DNA from: Bacillota bacterium
GTDB taxonomy: Bacteria; Bacillota; UBA4882; UBA8346
DNA length: 64,000 nt
Assembly (NCBI GenBank): GCA_023435565.1
Contig: JAEYRN010000062.1
Span: 154,034 to 218,033 of the forward strand
Direction: 5' to 3'
The translations under genes were made by a program, and so were the position numbers. Shown here one piece after another: positions 41,848 to 51,149 of this stretch. How positions within the stretch are numbered: position 1 is the stretch's first letter; each line of letters begins with the position of its first letter. The notes below the pieces were generated by a model. That model saw only the letters and a program-made list of their open reading frames with translations, did no database searches and was not told the origin of the DNA.

Positions 41848-42657
41848 ATGAGGCAAAATTTATATACGTCTAAATATTTATTCATAATTCCGGTATTATC
41901 AATATTTATTTGCTTATCCGGTCTGATTTTCGCATCGACCACTGTAGACCCTTCCCGGTTTCTCTTTATGGTAAAACCGGGGGGACGGGTTACGGGGACC
42001 ATTAAAGTAACGAATCCCAGCGGTAATGTAGCTGAGGTAAGCGCCACTATTTATGATTGGACCCTTAATAACGCCGATCGGATGGTAACCTCAGAAGTTG
42101 GGACCAGAAAAGAATCTCTCAAGGGTTTGATTAAATTTAACCCACAGAACTTTAAAATCGCCCCCGGAGAATCCCAAATTGTCCGTTTTACCATGACTGC
42201 ACCGAAAGAAGGCGAATTATTCGAACGTAGAGGAATTGTTTTTTTTGAAGAAAAGAGCACTTTTCAAAATCAAGAAGGAATGGGCGCCACGGTGATGACA
42301 CAAGTAGGGTCAACAATTTACTTGGCTTTTGAGGGAATGAGGATGGCCTTTAACCTTAAAGACGCAAGGGTTGAGAAAGCCCCCGACGGTAAATATCATG
42401 GGGTTATAGCTATCGTAAACCAAGGCGCTGGCCATGTTCGCTACCGGATTAGCTATAAATTGATTAATGAAAAAAAGGCATTATTTCATGAGGAACAATT
42501 TTCGGAGAAGGTGATTTTACCTCAATTCGAACGCAATATTAGTTTTCAGCTCCCGGATAAACTGCCTCCCGGAAAATATAACTTATTAATGAAACTAAAT
42601 TTTTTAGGCACCACTAAATCAACTAGCCGGACCATTCCATTTACGGTAGAAAACTAA
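41848..42657 (+). CDS. PapD-like periplasmic pilus chaperone
   Basis: 269 residues with a signal peptide and two immunoglobulin-like domains. Domain 1 has the PapD pattern: FLFMVKPGGRVTGTIKVTNP at the start, then IAPGESQIVRFTM (the G1-strand region) and GELFERRGIVFFEE. Domain 2 holds MAFNLKDARVEK and ISFQLPDKLPPGKY. Such chaperones cap the missing strand of pilus subunits in the periplasm and bring them to the usher. A GGGGG site lies six bases before the ATG. It is six bases upstream of the next ORF's extreme 5' limit and 31 bases before the chosen usher start. Confidence 0.75.
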   Translation: MRQNLYTSKYLFIIPVLSIFICLSGLIFASTTVDPSRFLFMVKPGGRVTGTIKVTNPSGNVAEVSATIYDWTLNNADRMVTSEVGTRKESLKGLIKFNPQNFKIAPGESQIVRFTMTAPKEGELFERRGIVFFEEKSTFQNQEGMGATVMTQVGSTIYLAFEGMRMAFNLKDARVEKAPDGKYHGVIAIVNQGAGHVRYRISYKLINEKKALFHEEQFSEKVILPQFERNISFQLPDKLPPGKYNLLMKLNFLGTTKSTSRTIPFTVEN

Positions 42658-42687
42658 AACGGATTGTTTGAAGGGGGATTAGCCCAA

Positions 42688-45600
42688 GTGTCTAAGGTTT
42701 TTACCAAAATTTTGATAGCATCAATCCTAGTGATTATGCTTTTTGTTCAAATAACCTGGGCTAATCAGGAGATTGAAACCAGTACTGTTCTTTTAGTGAT
42801 TAAATCCGAAGACGAACTGATTGAAGAGGAACCCTTGTTTGAAATATTGGATTTTGATAAGTATGTGCTGGTTCCGTTGAATGGATTAAGCGCTTATTTG
42901 CCTTATAACATTACTTTTGATCGAGAAGCCAATACAGTCACAGTCGACGATCAAGTTTCCAAACGTCAAGCGATAATTGATCTGAAGAATCGAAAATATG
43001 TGGTCGGGGATGAACTCCACTGGCCCCAAGGGGAACAACCGCCTGTCAGTTTAAACGGGGAATTCTATGTATGTCCCTCTTTGATCGAATATTTGGTTGA
43101 TGTTAAAATCGAATGGAGTTATAAGTACCAAGAATTGACTATCCGGGCTGATTGGATGGAAAAAAAAATAGGACCCGGAATGTCTACCGATAGTGAAGAA
43201 GAAAGAGACTCAAAAATTAATTATCTAGAGGGTCCCCCTTATTCAATCGGTTCAATAAGGTATAAATTGGGTTGGGAATATCGGGAAGATGAATATGATG
43301 GGAAAAGTTCCGAGGGGAGTATGGAAATTAGAGGAGATGGACGGGCCGGAGATTGGGCGATCTCGTTGGGAGGGAAGGTAGATTATGAGTCCAATGAAGG
43401 AACCGAATTAATACCAAGCTTGATTCGGGCTAAATATAATGAGAATAATCAGTTGATTATTTTAGGCGACGCCGATGTTTACCTGGAAAATACATTAGAA
43501 CAACAGCGGGTGAGGGGGTTTTTATATATGACTCCCGATGATGCCTTTTCCCGTTATTTGGTTCCACATACCAATATCTACGGTCCGGCTGAACCGGGTG
43601 ATAAAGTTACGCTCTTTGTTAACGGCAAGGAAAAAGGTGGAATGGGTATCGGTCCTAAAGACAAAAACTATTTGTTTGAGAATGTTCCTTTGTATATTAA
43701 GCGTTTAAATATCATCAAAGTTATTATCGAAAAACCATCAGGAGAACAGTTGGTAACAGAAGAAAAGATAGCCGCCAGTTTAAGAATACTTGAGGACGGC
43801 ACCCATAGCGTTATGGCAGCTTCCGGGAAATATAAAAGATTTGAAGATGATGAGGAATGGATCGGTGAAATGGCCGGTTTTAAGACCAGGCATAAATTGA
43901 TTAATAACACAATTTCATTTGATTGCGAAGCTACCAGTTTTAAACTATATGATGATAGTGAAAATCCGGCCAGCATCGGCGCTAACACCGGAATCGCCTT
44001 TCGGATAGGAGAACATACGGTTTGCGCTCTTGATTGGCTAGTGGGTGGAGTGGAAAGCAATTCCAAAAACGGTTGGGAATCATCACTCATGTATTGTCTA
44101 GAGCGAGGATTTATTGAAGGGATTGTTTTTTACGTTGATCCCGCCATTACCGATAAGGACAGAGTTAATGCCGATCCGGGGAAAGGATTGCAGGTACTGG
44201 GGGAGATCGAAATTTCCGATCGGACCAGTTATCTAACAGAGGCAAAAGTGATTAAGGCCTTGCCCGGTATGTATGAATTTGATTCTTTAAAAGATATTGA
44301 TTTAAGAATGGTCCATAAATTCGGCCCAACTTTGGATAATAAATTAACAGTGGGCCTGCGTAATAAAGAAGAAGATAAGACTTTATATTTTTCTTATCAG
44401 GAAAATTTATTAAGGATTTATTCCGAACAATATTTTTTAAAAAAGAAATATAGTTTGAATAACTATTTTGCATATGACGAGATTGATTTCGAGGATGCGT
44501 ATGGAGTTGGAAATAAAAACGTATTAACCGCCGAAACTGATTATGTTCAAATGTTAACCGATACTTTATTATTAAGAGTTAGTAATGAATATAATAAAGA
44601 AGAAGGAGATCGGTTACAAGAGGCGGACTGGTCTTATGAAACTGAACTCCAATGGGTTTCTCCGAAAATGTGGCTTGGCGGTAACTATGAAGTATATCAA
44701 TATTCAGACAATTGTTCTCATTTTGAACCTATCTCAAGAAAATTTGAGGTTTGGAATAAGTACTTTTTTAACGAGTATCTTACCCTTTCAAGTAACCTGT
44801 CCCGGGTTTTAAGGGATGGGGATTATTATTCTTCTGCGGAACTAAACTTGAACTATTTTATTGGGCAAACTCGAGACAAATATTATGCTTCATTTGAATA
44901 TATTTCACCTTACCAAACCCGTTCGGATTCTCAATATTCATATAAGATAGGTCTGATTCGATATTTTAAGAACGGTTTGGAATTCAAACTGGAAACGGAA
45001 AGGTTATATGAAACCATTCTGGCTGAAGAACCGGAAAAGGTTATTCGGTTAAGTTGCGGCCAAGCGATTGGGTTTGGGAACGGGCGCGCCAAAACGGTAA
45101 ACTATGATAATAACAACCTTTCTTTCATCAGTGGTCTGGTTTACTTGGATGAAAACGGAAATCACCAATATGACCCGGGTGAAAAACTTCTTCCCAATAT
45201 CAAAATGTCCTTAAACGGTCGGATTGCGGTTAGTAATGAAAAAGGGGAATATATATATAAGTATGTCCAACCGGGCATTTACAAATTGAACTTTGCGCTC
45301 AAGTCACTGACTGCTGACTATACTCCGGCCACCGATATTAAATTATTAAGAATTAGAGAAACGGAGAATATGTTTTTTGATTTTGGTCTAACAATGAACG
45401 GATCAATTTCGGGGAAAGTGTATATAGATATCAACAGTAACGGTGTTTATGACAAAGGAGACCAACCTATTAATTGGGTGGAGTTAGTGCTAGATAACGG
45501 GCAGAGAAAAATATTTACCAATAACGACGGCACATTTTACTTTGAAAACATTCCATTGGGTGAACACACTTTGGTTGTAAAGGAAGAAAGCATCCCGAAA

Positions 45601-45705
45601 GAAATGATGATTGTTGGAGAAAAATCTTTTACCTTAACCCTTAAAGAAGACGCTTTGGATGTAAGCGACTTACAAATCAGGGTAGTATATAAGTTTAAGG
45701 AATAA
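42688..45705 (+). CDS. Usher-like outer-membrane beta-barrel protein
   Basis: 1005 residues from GTG 42688, ten bases after GGGGG, with a signal peptide ending in TWA. The N-terminal domain (about 25-160) resembles the copper-amine-oxidase-N fold, with YVLVPLNGLSAYLPYNITFD. The middle (about 190-830) is a long series of alternating beta strands, as in outer-membrane barrels, with an usher-like plug stretch YGPAEPGDKVTLFVNGKEKG and YIKRLNIIKVIIEKPSG near 300-350. Two C-terminal SdrD-B/carboxypeptidase-regulatory-like beta domains carry DENGNHQYDPGEK and DINSNGVYDKGD. Together with the chaperone and pilin genes this indicates a chaperone-usher-type exporter in an organism with an outer membrane. 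Sequence identity to FimD/PapC is low by eye. Confidence 0.65.
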   Translation: MSKVFTKILIASILVIMLFVQITWANQEIETSTVLLVIKSEDELIEEEPLFEILDFDKYVLVPLNGLSAYLPYNITFDREANTVTVDDQVSKRQAIIDLKNRKYVVGDELHWPQGEQPPVSLNGEFYVCPSLIEYLVDVKIEWSYKYQELTIRADWMEKKIGPGMSTDSEEERDSKINYLEGPPYSIGSIRYKLGWEYREDEYDGKSSEGSMEIRGDGRAGDWAISLGGKVDYESNEGTELIPSLIRAKYNENNQLIILGDADVYLENTLEQQRVRGFLYMTPDDAFSRYLVPHTNIYGPAEPGDKVTLFVNGKEKGGMGIGPKDKNYLFENVPLYIKRLNIIKVIIEKPSGEQLVTEEKIAASLRILEDGTHSVMAASGKYKRFEDDEEWIGEMAGFKTRHKLINNTISFDCEATSFKLYDDSENPASIGANTGIAFRIGEHTVCALDWLVGGVESNSKNGWESSLMYCLERGFIEGIVFYVDPAITDKDRVNADPGKGLQVLGEIEISDRTSYLTEAKVIKALPGMYEFDSLKDIDLRMVHKFGPTLDNKLTVGLRNKEEDKTLYFSYQENLLRIYSEQYFLKKKYSLNNYFAYDEIDFEDAYGVGNKNVLTAETDYVQMLTDTLLLRVSNEYNKEEGDRLQEADWSYETELQWVSPKMWLGGNYEVYQYSDNCSHFEPISRKFEVWNKYFFNEYLTLSSNLSRVLRDGDYYSSAELNLNYFIGQTRDKYYASFEYISPYQTRSDSQYSYKIGLIRYFKNGLEFKLETERLYETILAEEPEKVIRLSCGQAIGFGNGRAKTVNYDNNNLSFISGLVYLDENGNHQYDPGEKLLPNIKMSLNGRIAVSNEKGEYIYKYVQPGIYKLNFALKSLTADYTPATDIKLLRIRETENMFFDFGLTMNGSISGKVYIDINSNGVYDKGDQPINWVELVLDNGQRKIFTNNDGTFYFENIPLGEHTLVVKEESIPKEMMIVGEKSFTLTLKEDALDVSDLQIRVVYKFKE

Positions 45706-45714
45706 GCGGCATCT

Positions 45715-46272
45715 TTAGCCCGGCAACCCCGGGCTTTCCGGAACTGAACCGGAACGGATTTTGAATAGTTTTTTAATCAAGCCCTTGGTTCCTTGATAAA
45801 TTCCCCAGGTAACTAATAAACCGACCAAGGCGTATGCCAAGCTCTCGAAAGTGATGGGAAGTCCCGGGGTAAACTCGGAACAGGTTTGTCTAAAGATGGC
45901 GGGATCTAAATTTCTTAAAAAAACCCACCAGCGGTTATAAAGAGTGGCTGTTTTTAAGGCTTGGAAAGATTTTTCCAAATCGGCCAACCGGGTTAAGGTA
46001 TTTTCGATGATTGTTCCAGTTGATTGAAAGACCGGGTTGGCGGAGGTTAAATGAATCCCGATATATTCTTGGAGAGACAGATTAAATGTGGCGGCGGTTT
46101 TGGTATATTCGGACACAATTCGGCGGGACTCGTCCAGATGTCCGCCTAATCTTTGCAAATATTGGGCAAACAATTGCGGAAATTGGACTAGAGTTATTGA
46201 GCCGATGATAACAAGAGCCCGATCAATTAAGCTTTCTAAAGCTCGTAACGGGATAAGTAGAATTTTTTTCAA
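45715..46272 (-). CDS. DUF2937-like membrane protein
   Basis: 185 residues starting at TTG behind AAGGAG. An N-terminal membrane segment (about 15-30), a long helical extracytoplasmic region and a second membrane helix near 145-165 match the DUF2937 layout (FPQLFAQYLQRLGGHLDESRR). The function is unknown. It is last of four minus-strand genes, convergent with the usher gene. Confidence 0.7.
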   Translation of the reverse strand: MKKILLIPLRALESLIDRALVIIGSITLVQFPQLFAQYLQRLGGHLDESRRIVSEYTKTAATFNLSLQEYIGIHLTSANPVFQSTGTIIENTLTRLADLEKSFQALKTATLYNRWWVFLRNLDPAIFRQTCSEFTPGLPITFESLAYALVGLLVTWGIYQGTKGLIKKLFKIRSGSVPESPGLPG

Positions 46273-46436
46273 TGGAAGCTCCTTTAGGCCATTTTAGTAA
46301 TTATTCTCTGCATTATAAGAAATACCTTTGTTGATTTTTACCATAGCCTGGCAAGGATTTTGACAATTTTCCAACCAGTTCTAACCGGTTGCTTGCCGGA
46401 TACGCATAAAACAACTGGTCTTCAATGGAGCACCAA

Positions 46437-46458
46437 AAAACGGCGTTTTCGCCGTTTT
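46437..46458 (-). terminator. Terminator of the zinc-ribbon gene
   Basis: CGGCG, four-base loop, CGCCG, with A-tract before and T-tract after; on the minus strand the stem is followed by six T. Confidence 0.8.
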
Positions 46459-46466
46459 GAACTTTA

Positions 46467-46889
46467 TTAATCTTTTTCTACTTTCACGATTCTAGCCCCG
46501 CAATTACTGCAAAACTTGATGCCATCTTCCATTACCGCGCCGCAGGATTCACAAACTGTCTTGCCGATGGCTTCCTGGGCTTCATGGGCTTCATGGGCTT
46601 CATGGTGGACCTCTTTCAGTTCGATTTTTTTGGTTTTGATTTGTTGGTCCAAACCGGTGAGGAGTTGGCATTTTTCTTTAATAGCTTCTTCGCCGTTATA
46701 ATTATGGTCGAGAGACATTTGATAAACAATCTCCCCGGTTTCCTGAAGTAATTGGCGTTTGGTTTTTTCCAGATCTTCTATTTGACTTTTAATTTTAGTA
46801 GTTTCAATTATTTCCTTGGACTTAGCGCCAACCACAGCAACTCCCTTTTCGAATTCCTTTTTTAGGTTTTTAATGAATTCATCCATCAT
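46467..46889 (-). CDS. Coiled-coil protein with C-terminal zinc ribbon
   Basis: 140 residues from ATG 46889, five bases after GGAGG. The N-terminal two thirds form a coiled coil (KSKEIIETTKIKSQIEDLEK, GLDQQIKTKKIELKEV). The C-terminus is a CESCGAVMEDGIKFCSNCG zinc ribbon of the zinc_ribbon_2 kind. Between them lies HEAHEAHEAQEA, encoded by a 9-base tandem repeat (GGGCTTCAT on the plus strand, about 46571-46605) that could vary by slippage. It is downstream of the LysM-GH18 gene in the same direction. Confidence 0.7.
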   Translation of the reverse strand: MMDEFIKNLKKEFEKGVAVVGAKSKEIIETTKIKSQIEDLEKTKRQLLQETGEIVYQMSLDHNYNGEEAIKEKCQLLTGLDQQIKTKKIELKEVHHEAHEAHEAQEAIGKTVCESCGAVMEDGIKFCSNCGARIVKVEKD

Positions 46890-46959
46890 AAACACCTCCA
46901 AAATGACTCTATAGTCAAGTAACGGGTTAGATGATGAGAAGTTCCCTTCCTCCGTAGTT

Positions 46960-48411
46960 TCATTTTCGAACAATAAATTTTTCTTCCATAATCGGCCAGT
47001 TTTGCGGAAATCCATATGGTTCGTTAATATAACTCCACCAGCCGACTCCCCTTAGATTATATTCGATAGCGGTATCATATTTGACATTAATGGACCGGGC
47101 ATCTTCAAACCAGACTTCGTGGTTTACACCGGACGCATCCGTATACCGGAACCAAGGCGCTTGAGCTACCGGATCATAGTTAATATTAGCCTGGAATCGA
47201 TATGCCAGAGGATAGACTTCAACTAGATTTACAGGGACCGCTAGGTTTTCGGGTGTATCCGGCAGTTGCCAGTTGTAGCCATAGAATGGGACTCCTTGGA
47301 GTATCTTTTCCCTCGGAATTTCGGTTACGGCATAATCTAATGTCCGTCGGACTTGAGTAATTGGAGCGACGGCCATAGGCGGGCCGCCAATCCAGCCCCA
47401 TTCATAAGTCATTAAGAAAATAAAATCAGCCAATTCGCCTAAAGCTCTATAATCAAAAGTCCCGACCCATGGTGAATTTGGCAGATCGGCGGCCTTGGGG
47501 GGTACTGCTAAAGAGATCGAATAATTACGAGGTCTTAGGAGATCCCTTAAATCCCTAACAAAGTCAGTGTAAAGTTGCCGGTCTTCCGGATACATATTTT
47601 CAAAATCAACGTTTATTCCGGCAAATCCGAAACGATCCAGCAATTGTAATGTATTTTCAATTACACGGGTTTTAACCGGTACGCTCATTATTGTTCGGGC
47701 TAAATCCGGTTCAAAACCATTGGGGCCCCAGTTTGTGAGTACCAACAAAGGTTTAACATTATTGTTGATTAATATATTAACTGCCTGTTCAGTATTGGGC
47801 GAAACAGAAATTGTTCCGGTAGCGGAGATAGTATATTGAAACAAGCCTCCGTAAGTGAGATATGGGCTAATTACCGACAAAGAGCGGGATAGCCCCGCTA
47901 AATTAGTGAAATGGAAATAACCCATGGTTTCAATCTCTGTTTTGGTCATTAAAGGAATTGATTGAGGAATTACTAAGGTTTGACCTGGGAAAATCCGGAA
48001 TGGATCAGTAATTTGGTTGACTTTGACCAGTAGGTTCAAAGGGATTCCGAAACGGCCGGCAATCAGATATAGGGTATCACCGGGGCGGACTGTATAAATA
48101 GTCTGGGACCAACCGGGGATGGTTAATATTGTACCGACTTGAATTCGATTTGGATCAGGGATTTGGTTGGTTTGAACAATCGCTGTTACAGTGGTGTTGA
48201 ATATTTGGGCCAGTTGAAATAAAGTGTCACCTGGAGCCACCCGATAACGGAGCGGTTCTACTGGAGGAACGGGAATTAAAATTGTTTGGCCTATTACAAG
48301 TTCTTCGGGATTAACCAATTGATTGACACTAATAAGTTCGGCAAGTTGAACGCCGAAACGGCGGGCGATTTCAAAAAGGGTATCTCCGGGGCGGACTACA
48401 TAGATTTCCAA
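46960..48411 (-). CDS. LysM-GH18 spore peptidoglycan hydrolase (YaaH/SleL type)
   Basis: 483 residues from TTG 48411, eight bases after AGGAAG. Three N-terminal LysM modules (YVVRPGDTLFEIARRFG, YRVAPGDTLFQLAQIFN, YTVRPGDTLYLIAGRFG) precede a GH18 TIM barrel. The catalytic motif GINVDFENMYPED has the Asp and Glu of N-acetylglucosaminidases, and FLMTYEWGW and WWSYINEP are present near the C-terminus. SleL/YaaH enzymes degrade cortex fragments in germinating spores. It lacks a classical signal peptide, as in Bacillus YaaH. It supports an endospore-forming host. Confidence 0.9.
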   Translation of the reverse strand: MEIYVVRPGDTLFEIARRFGVQLAELISVNQLVNPEELVIGQTILIPVPPVEPLRYRVAPGDTLFQLAQIFNTTVTAIVQTNQIPDPNRIQVGTILTIPGWSQTIYTVRPGDTLYLIAGRFGIPLNLLVKVNQITDPFRIFPGQTLVIPQSIPLMTKTEIETMGYFHFTNLAGLSRSLSVISPYLTYGGLFQYTISATGTISVSPNTEQAVNILINNNVKPLLVLTNWGPNGFEPDLARTIMSVPVKTRVIENTLQLLDRFGFAGINVDFENMYPEDRQLYTDFVRDLRDLLRPRNYSISLAVPPKAADLPNSPWVGTFDYRALGELADFIFLMTYEWGWIGGPPMAVAPITQVRRTLDYAVTEIPREKILQGVPFYGYNWQLPDTPENLAVPVNLVEVYPLAYRFQANINYDPVAQAPWFRYTDASGVNHEVWFEDARSINVKYDTAIEYNLRGVGWWSYINEPYGFPQNWPIMEEKFIVRK

Positions 48412-48492
48412 CAGAATCACTTCCTAAAAAGTATAACTATGCAATCCATTTTATGTGATTAAGTCCCGGAAAGTTCAATATATAATAGTTTT

Positions 48493-49476
48493 TTACGGTT
48501 CAAAGCCGGGAAGAATTTGGACTTGGTTTTCCCGGAGAAAATTTGCCGCTGCTTTCGTATATTTAAAATCATTGGAACGTAATACATTATAATAGCGGCT
48601 GATTAAATTACCACTTTTAGTCTTGATATTTTTAGTAATAAAGCTCTCATATACCTTTCTTATTTCCGGCTTTAACCGTTTGCGTTCAAAGACTTCCGTA
48701 TTATCAATACCAAATAGAAAAGTTCCCAAGTAGAGCTGGTAATGGTAATTTGCCAGTTCCTTCAAGGGAGAATTCGGATAGTTGTTCAAATAGTTTTCCC
48801 AATTAATGATTCGTTCCCCAATTTTGGCAAAGGAGATTGTTAAACCGGCGTCTTCGGCAAAACCTTCGGCTGCTTCTTGACGACGTAAGTTTAAAAAGTC
48901 ACGGAGTGAGACGGAGAGGTATTTTGAAAATCGCTGATAGAGAAAGTCAGCGTTTTCGTCAAAGTAGAAACTTCCTTCACGCTTAATTATAACAAAACCG
49001 CTGGAATTTGTTTGTTTCACCAAATTCCGAATTTCCGGGTCCTTTCGTGATGGGGATGGATTATTTAAATATTCAAAAACTTTAGGAGCAGAAAGTCCTT
49101 TGGTTGCGGTTCTTAACTTGGCAATCAAACCTTCGTTTTGCCAAAAAGTTTCGTTACAATGATTAAGGGCTTCCACATAATAAGTGTTAAAAGATAAAAA
49201 TGCTTGATCGGCTTCATCTACGGAAAAATTGGCAATACTCCGCTCCAAAACCCTTATTCCGCTTGCCACAGCGGCCGGTTCCGACCGATCAAGCGTATTT
49301 AAGTAATTTTGATAATCGGATAAGGTCAAAGGTTGGGTGGGTTCTTTGGCTTGTTTGGTTTGGATTTGGGCAAAACCGGTATTTTTATAAAGAAAATAAG
49401 GATAGAAACGATATATTAAACCTGCTACGATTAATGTAATTACTGATAGTCCGGCGAAAATTATTTTTTTATTCAT
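48493..49476 (-). CDS. Membrane-anchored protein of unknown function
   Basis: 327 residues with one N-terminal membrane anchor (about 5-28) and a helix-rich extracytoplasmic domain; no recognised motif. AGGAG lies six bases before the ATG. The region GERIINWENYLNNYPNSPLKELANYHYQLYL recalls TPR-like helical repeats seen in proteins that count repeated helices, which is only suggestive. It is upstream of the LysM-GH18 gene in the same direction, 80 bases apart, and may belong to the same envelope group. Confidence 0.55.
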   Translation of the reverse strand: MNKKIIFAGLSVITLIVAGLIYRFYPYFLYKNTGFAQIQTKQAKEPTQPLTLSDYQNYLNTLDRSEPAAVASGIRVLERSIANFSVDEADQAFLSFNTYYVEALNHCNETFWQNEGLIAKLRTATKGLSAPKVFEYLNNPSPSRKDPEIRNLVKQTNSSGFVIIKREGSFYFDENADFLYQRFSKYLSVSLRDFLNLRRQEAAEGFAEDAGLTISFAKIGERIINWENYLNNYPNSPLKELANYHYQLYLGTFLFGIDNTEVFERKRLKPEIRKVYESFITKNIKTKSGNLISRYYNVLRSNDFKYTKAAANFLRENQVQILPGFEP

Positions 49477-50033
49477 AATAATCTCCTAAATAGTCGCTAT
49501 GAAAATTTCCTATATGTTTAAAACGCACTTTTAATAATAAAAATGGAGTTGATAAATATCAAATGGAAAACGAACGATTTTTATTTTCGCGTTTAAAGGA
49601 TAAATTCCTTTTTTAAAATTATCAAGTATTAATTGGAAATATCTTTGTAGACATTTAGTAATCCGCTTTTGAAATGGGAAATCTTAAAAAGCGGTCGTCC
49701 TATACCATTAGGTGAGTATTGTCAGTTTTTTTTAAAAGGGATAATAATATTTTTTTTGTTCGACTCCGGAATGCAGGAAAATATCCGAAAATGTCAAATT
49801 TTTAGTAAGAAAATGTACAATTTTTTACCTAATTTATGATTCAACTTTGGTAAATGTATTATTATTAGATAATTGTCCATGTCGACATCCTGTTGACCCA
49901 CGTTATATAATTAAAAGTTGACGTGGATCGACAAGCATCGAAGCATTTTCTGAGTAGTTTTGAATATAATCATGAGTGGTTAATAGATATTTTCAAATCA
50001 TAATTTTTCAGTAGAAATAGGAGGAGACAAAAA
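49477..50033. other. Long AT-rich intergenic region
   Basis: No coding frame or known RNA is evident in this divergent promoter stretch. It contains homopolymer-rich A/T tracts, the inverted pair CCCACGT/ACGTGG and the dispersed 20-mer at 49922-49941. Confidence 0.5.
49893..49941 (+). repeat. Dispersed element sharing a 20-mer with the nifH-nifI1 spacer
   Basis: TTGACCCACGT at 49893 is followed by CGTGGATCGACAAGCATCGA (49922-49941), identical to the minus-strand 20-mer at 2776-2795. Short palindromes (ATCGA/TCGAA) flank CAAGCA. Confidence 0.5.
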
Positions 50034-50450
50034 ATGGATAAAAATGGCTGGCTTAGTTTTACCCTCGGTTTACTCGGTTTCTATTTTGTTTTTTCTTTGC
50101 TCAACACAATTTTTGAAAGTGTTGGCGCCAAAATGGTATCCACTATGAATCTTCCCGGTAATTATTATTGGTTAATCTCATTTGGGGCAGCTTTTATTAT
50201 TGCATTGTCTCTGATCTTAATTTTTTGCAGACCTCGCTCACCGCTTCTAGTAGGACTTGCTATTTTATGCGGTGGTATTCTCGGTATGTATTACACGCTT
50301 TTCAGCACAATTATGAAATTAGACAGCTATTTCCGAACGGAGGGCCTAAACGCCATTTATCATCTTCTCCCTCATGCGGCTATAGTTCTAGCATCGGTAC
50401 TGGCTTTCTTTATCATAATGATTACTAATAGCGGAGAATCCAGCAACTGA
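50034..50450 (+). CDS. Four-helix membrane protein of unknown function
   Basis: 138 residues with four predicted membrane helices (about 8-28, 45-66, 72-92, 108-130), for example WLISFGAAFIIALSLILIFC. A strong GGAGGAGA site precedes it. No homologue family is recognised. It is a single gene with a terminator. Confidence 0.6.
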   Translation: MDKNGWLSFTLGLLGFYFVFSLLNTIFESVGAKMVSTMNLPGNYYWLISFGAAFIIALSLILIFCRPRSPLLVGLAILCGGILGMYYTLFSTIMKLDSYFRTEGLNAIYHLLPHAAIVLASVLAFFIIMITNSGESSN

Positions 50451-50480
50451 CTATACATAGCATTATCAAGTATTATTAAG

Positions 50481-50508
50481 AAAGGTTTGGGAAACCAAGC
50501 CTTTTTTG
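50481..50508 (+). terminator. Terminator after the four-helix protein gene
   Basis: AAAGGTTTGG, GAAA loop, CCAAGCCTTT, continuing into a T-run. Confidence 0.82.
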
Positions 50509-50609
50509 TTTGTCATTTTTGGTGAATTTGTAACCTGGAGCTCCGGAAAATGCATAAACTACTAAGTAGTTATGTTGGGGCAGAAGAAAAGAAAGTATTT
50601 AACTCAGTG

Positions 50610-50642
50610 TCTCTGTGGCCTATTATTTATTGGTCACAGAGA
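50610..50642. repeat. REP-like inverted repeat
   Basis: TCTCTGTG and CACAGAGA surround an 17-base AT-rich loop, extended by CTCAGTG and a following CTCAGAGACACGGAG. No T-run. Confidence 0.45.
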
Positions 50643-50709
50643 CTCAGAGACACGGAGAAGACATATTATCAGTTAGATTGGTTCTAATCTTTATATAAGG
50701 AGGTTCGGA

Positions 50710-51009
50710 ATGGGTTTAAGGTTTAATAGAGCAAAGTGTAGCGGTTGCGGGCGATGTGTAGACATTTGTCCCGGTGATTTACTGATGATGGACGAAAACG
50801 GGAAAAGCAAAATACGGAACCAAGCAGATTGTTGGGACTGTATGGCGTGTGTGAAAAGCTGTCCGGAAGGAGCATTAGAGACCAAACTTCCCTTTAGCCT
50901 GGCTGATTTTGGTGCGACTCTAAGACCAAAAATATTACCGGAAAAGATCCAATGGGAACTCACTTATCCGGATGGCCGTTCGGAAGAGTTTATTATCCCT
51001 AGAAGTTGA
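50710..51009 (+). CDS. Ferredoxin with two [4Fe-4S] clusters
   Basis: 99 residues. Two cysteine motifs, CSGCGRCVDICP and CWDCMACVKSCP, bind two [4Fe-4S] clusters within the first 55 residues. The C-terminal tail (RPKILPEKIQWELTYPDGR) resembles that of AprB-type ferredoxins, the beta subunit of APS reductase, although no AprA gene is near. GGAGG precedes the ATG. It is followed by NfnAB, a plausible electron-transfer partner. Confidence 0.85.
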   Translation: MGLRFNRAKCSGCGRCVDICPGDLLMMDENGKSKIRNQADCWDCMACVKSCPEGALETKLPFSLADFGATLRPKILPEKIQWELTYPDGRSEEFIIPRS

Positions 51010-51149
51010 TAGATTTGTAATTATAAAACATGCATATATGAATAATGTATACAAACTTTTAGAGGTTGCCCTCTTTATTTTTTTTATGTTATACTCATCT
51101 TATATTTTTATCTGTGTTATGTTTGAAATAATGTTTCGAGGTGATTAAT

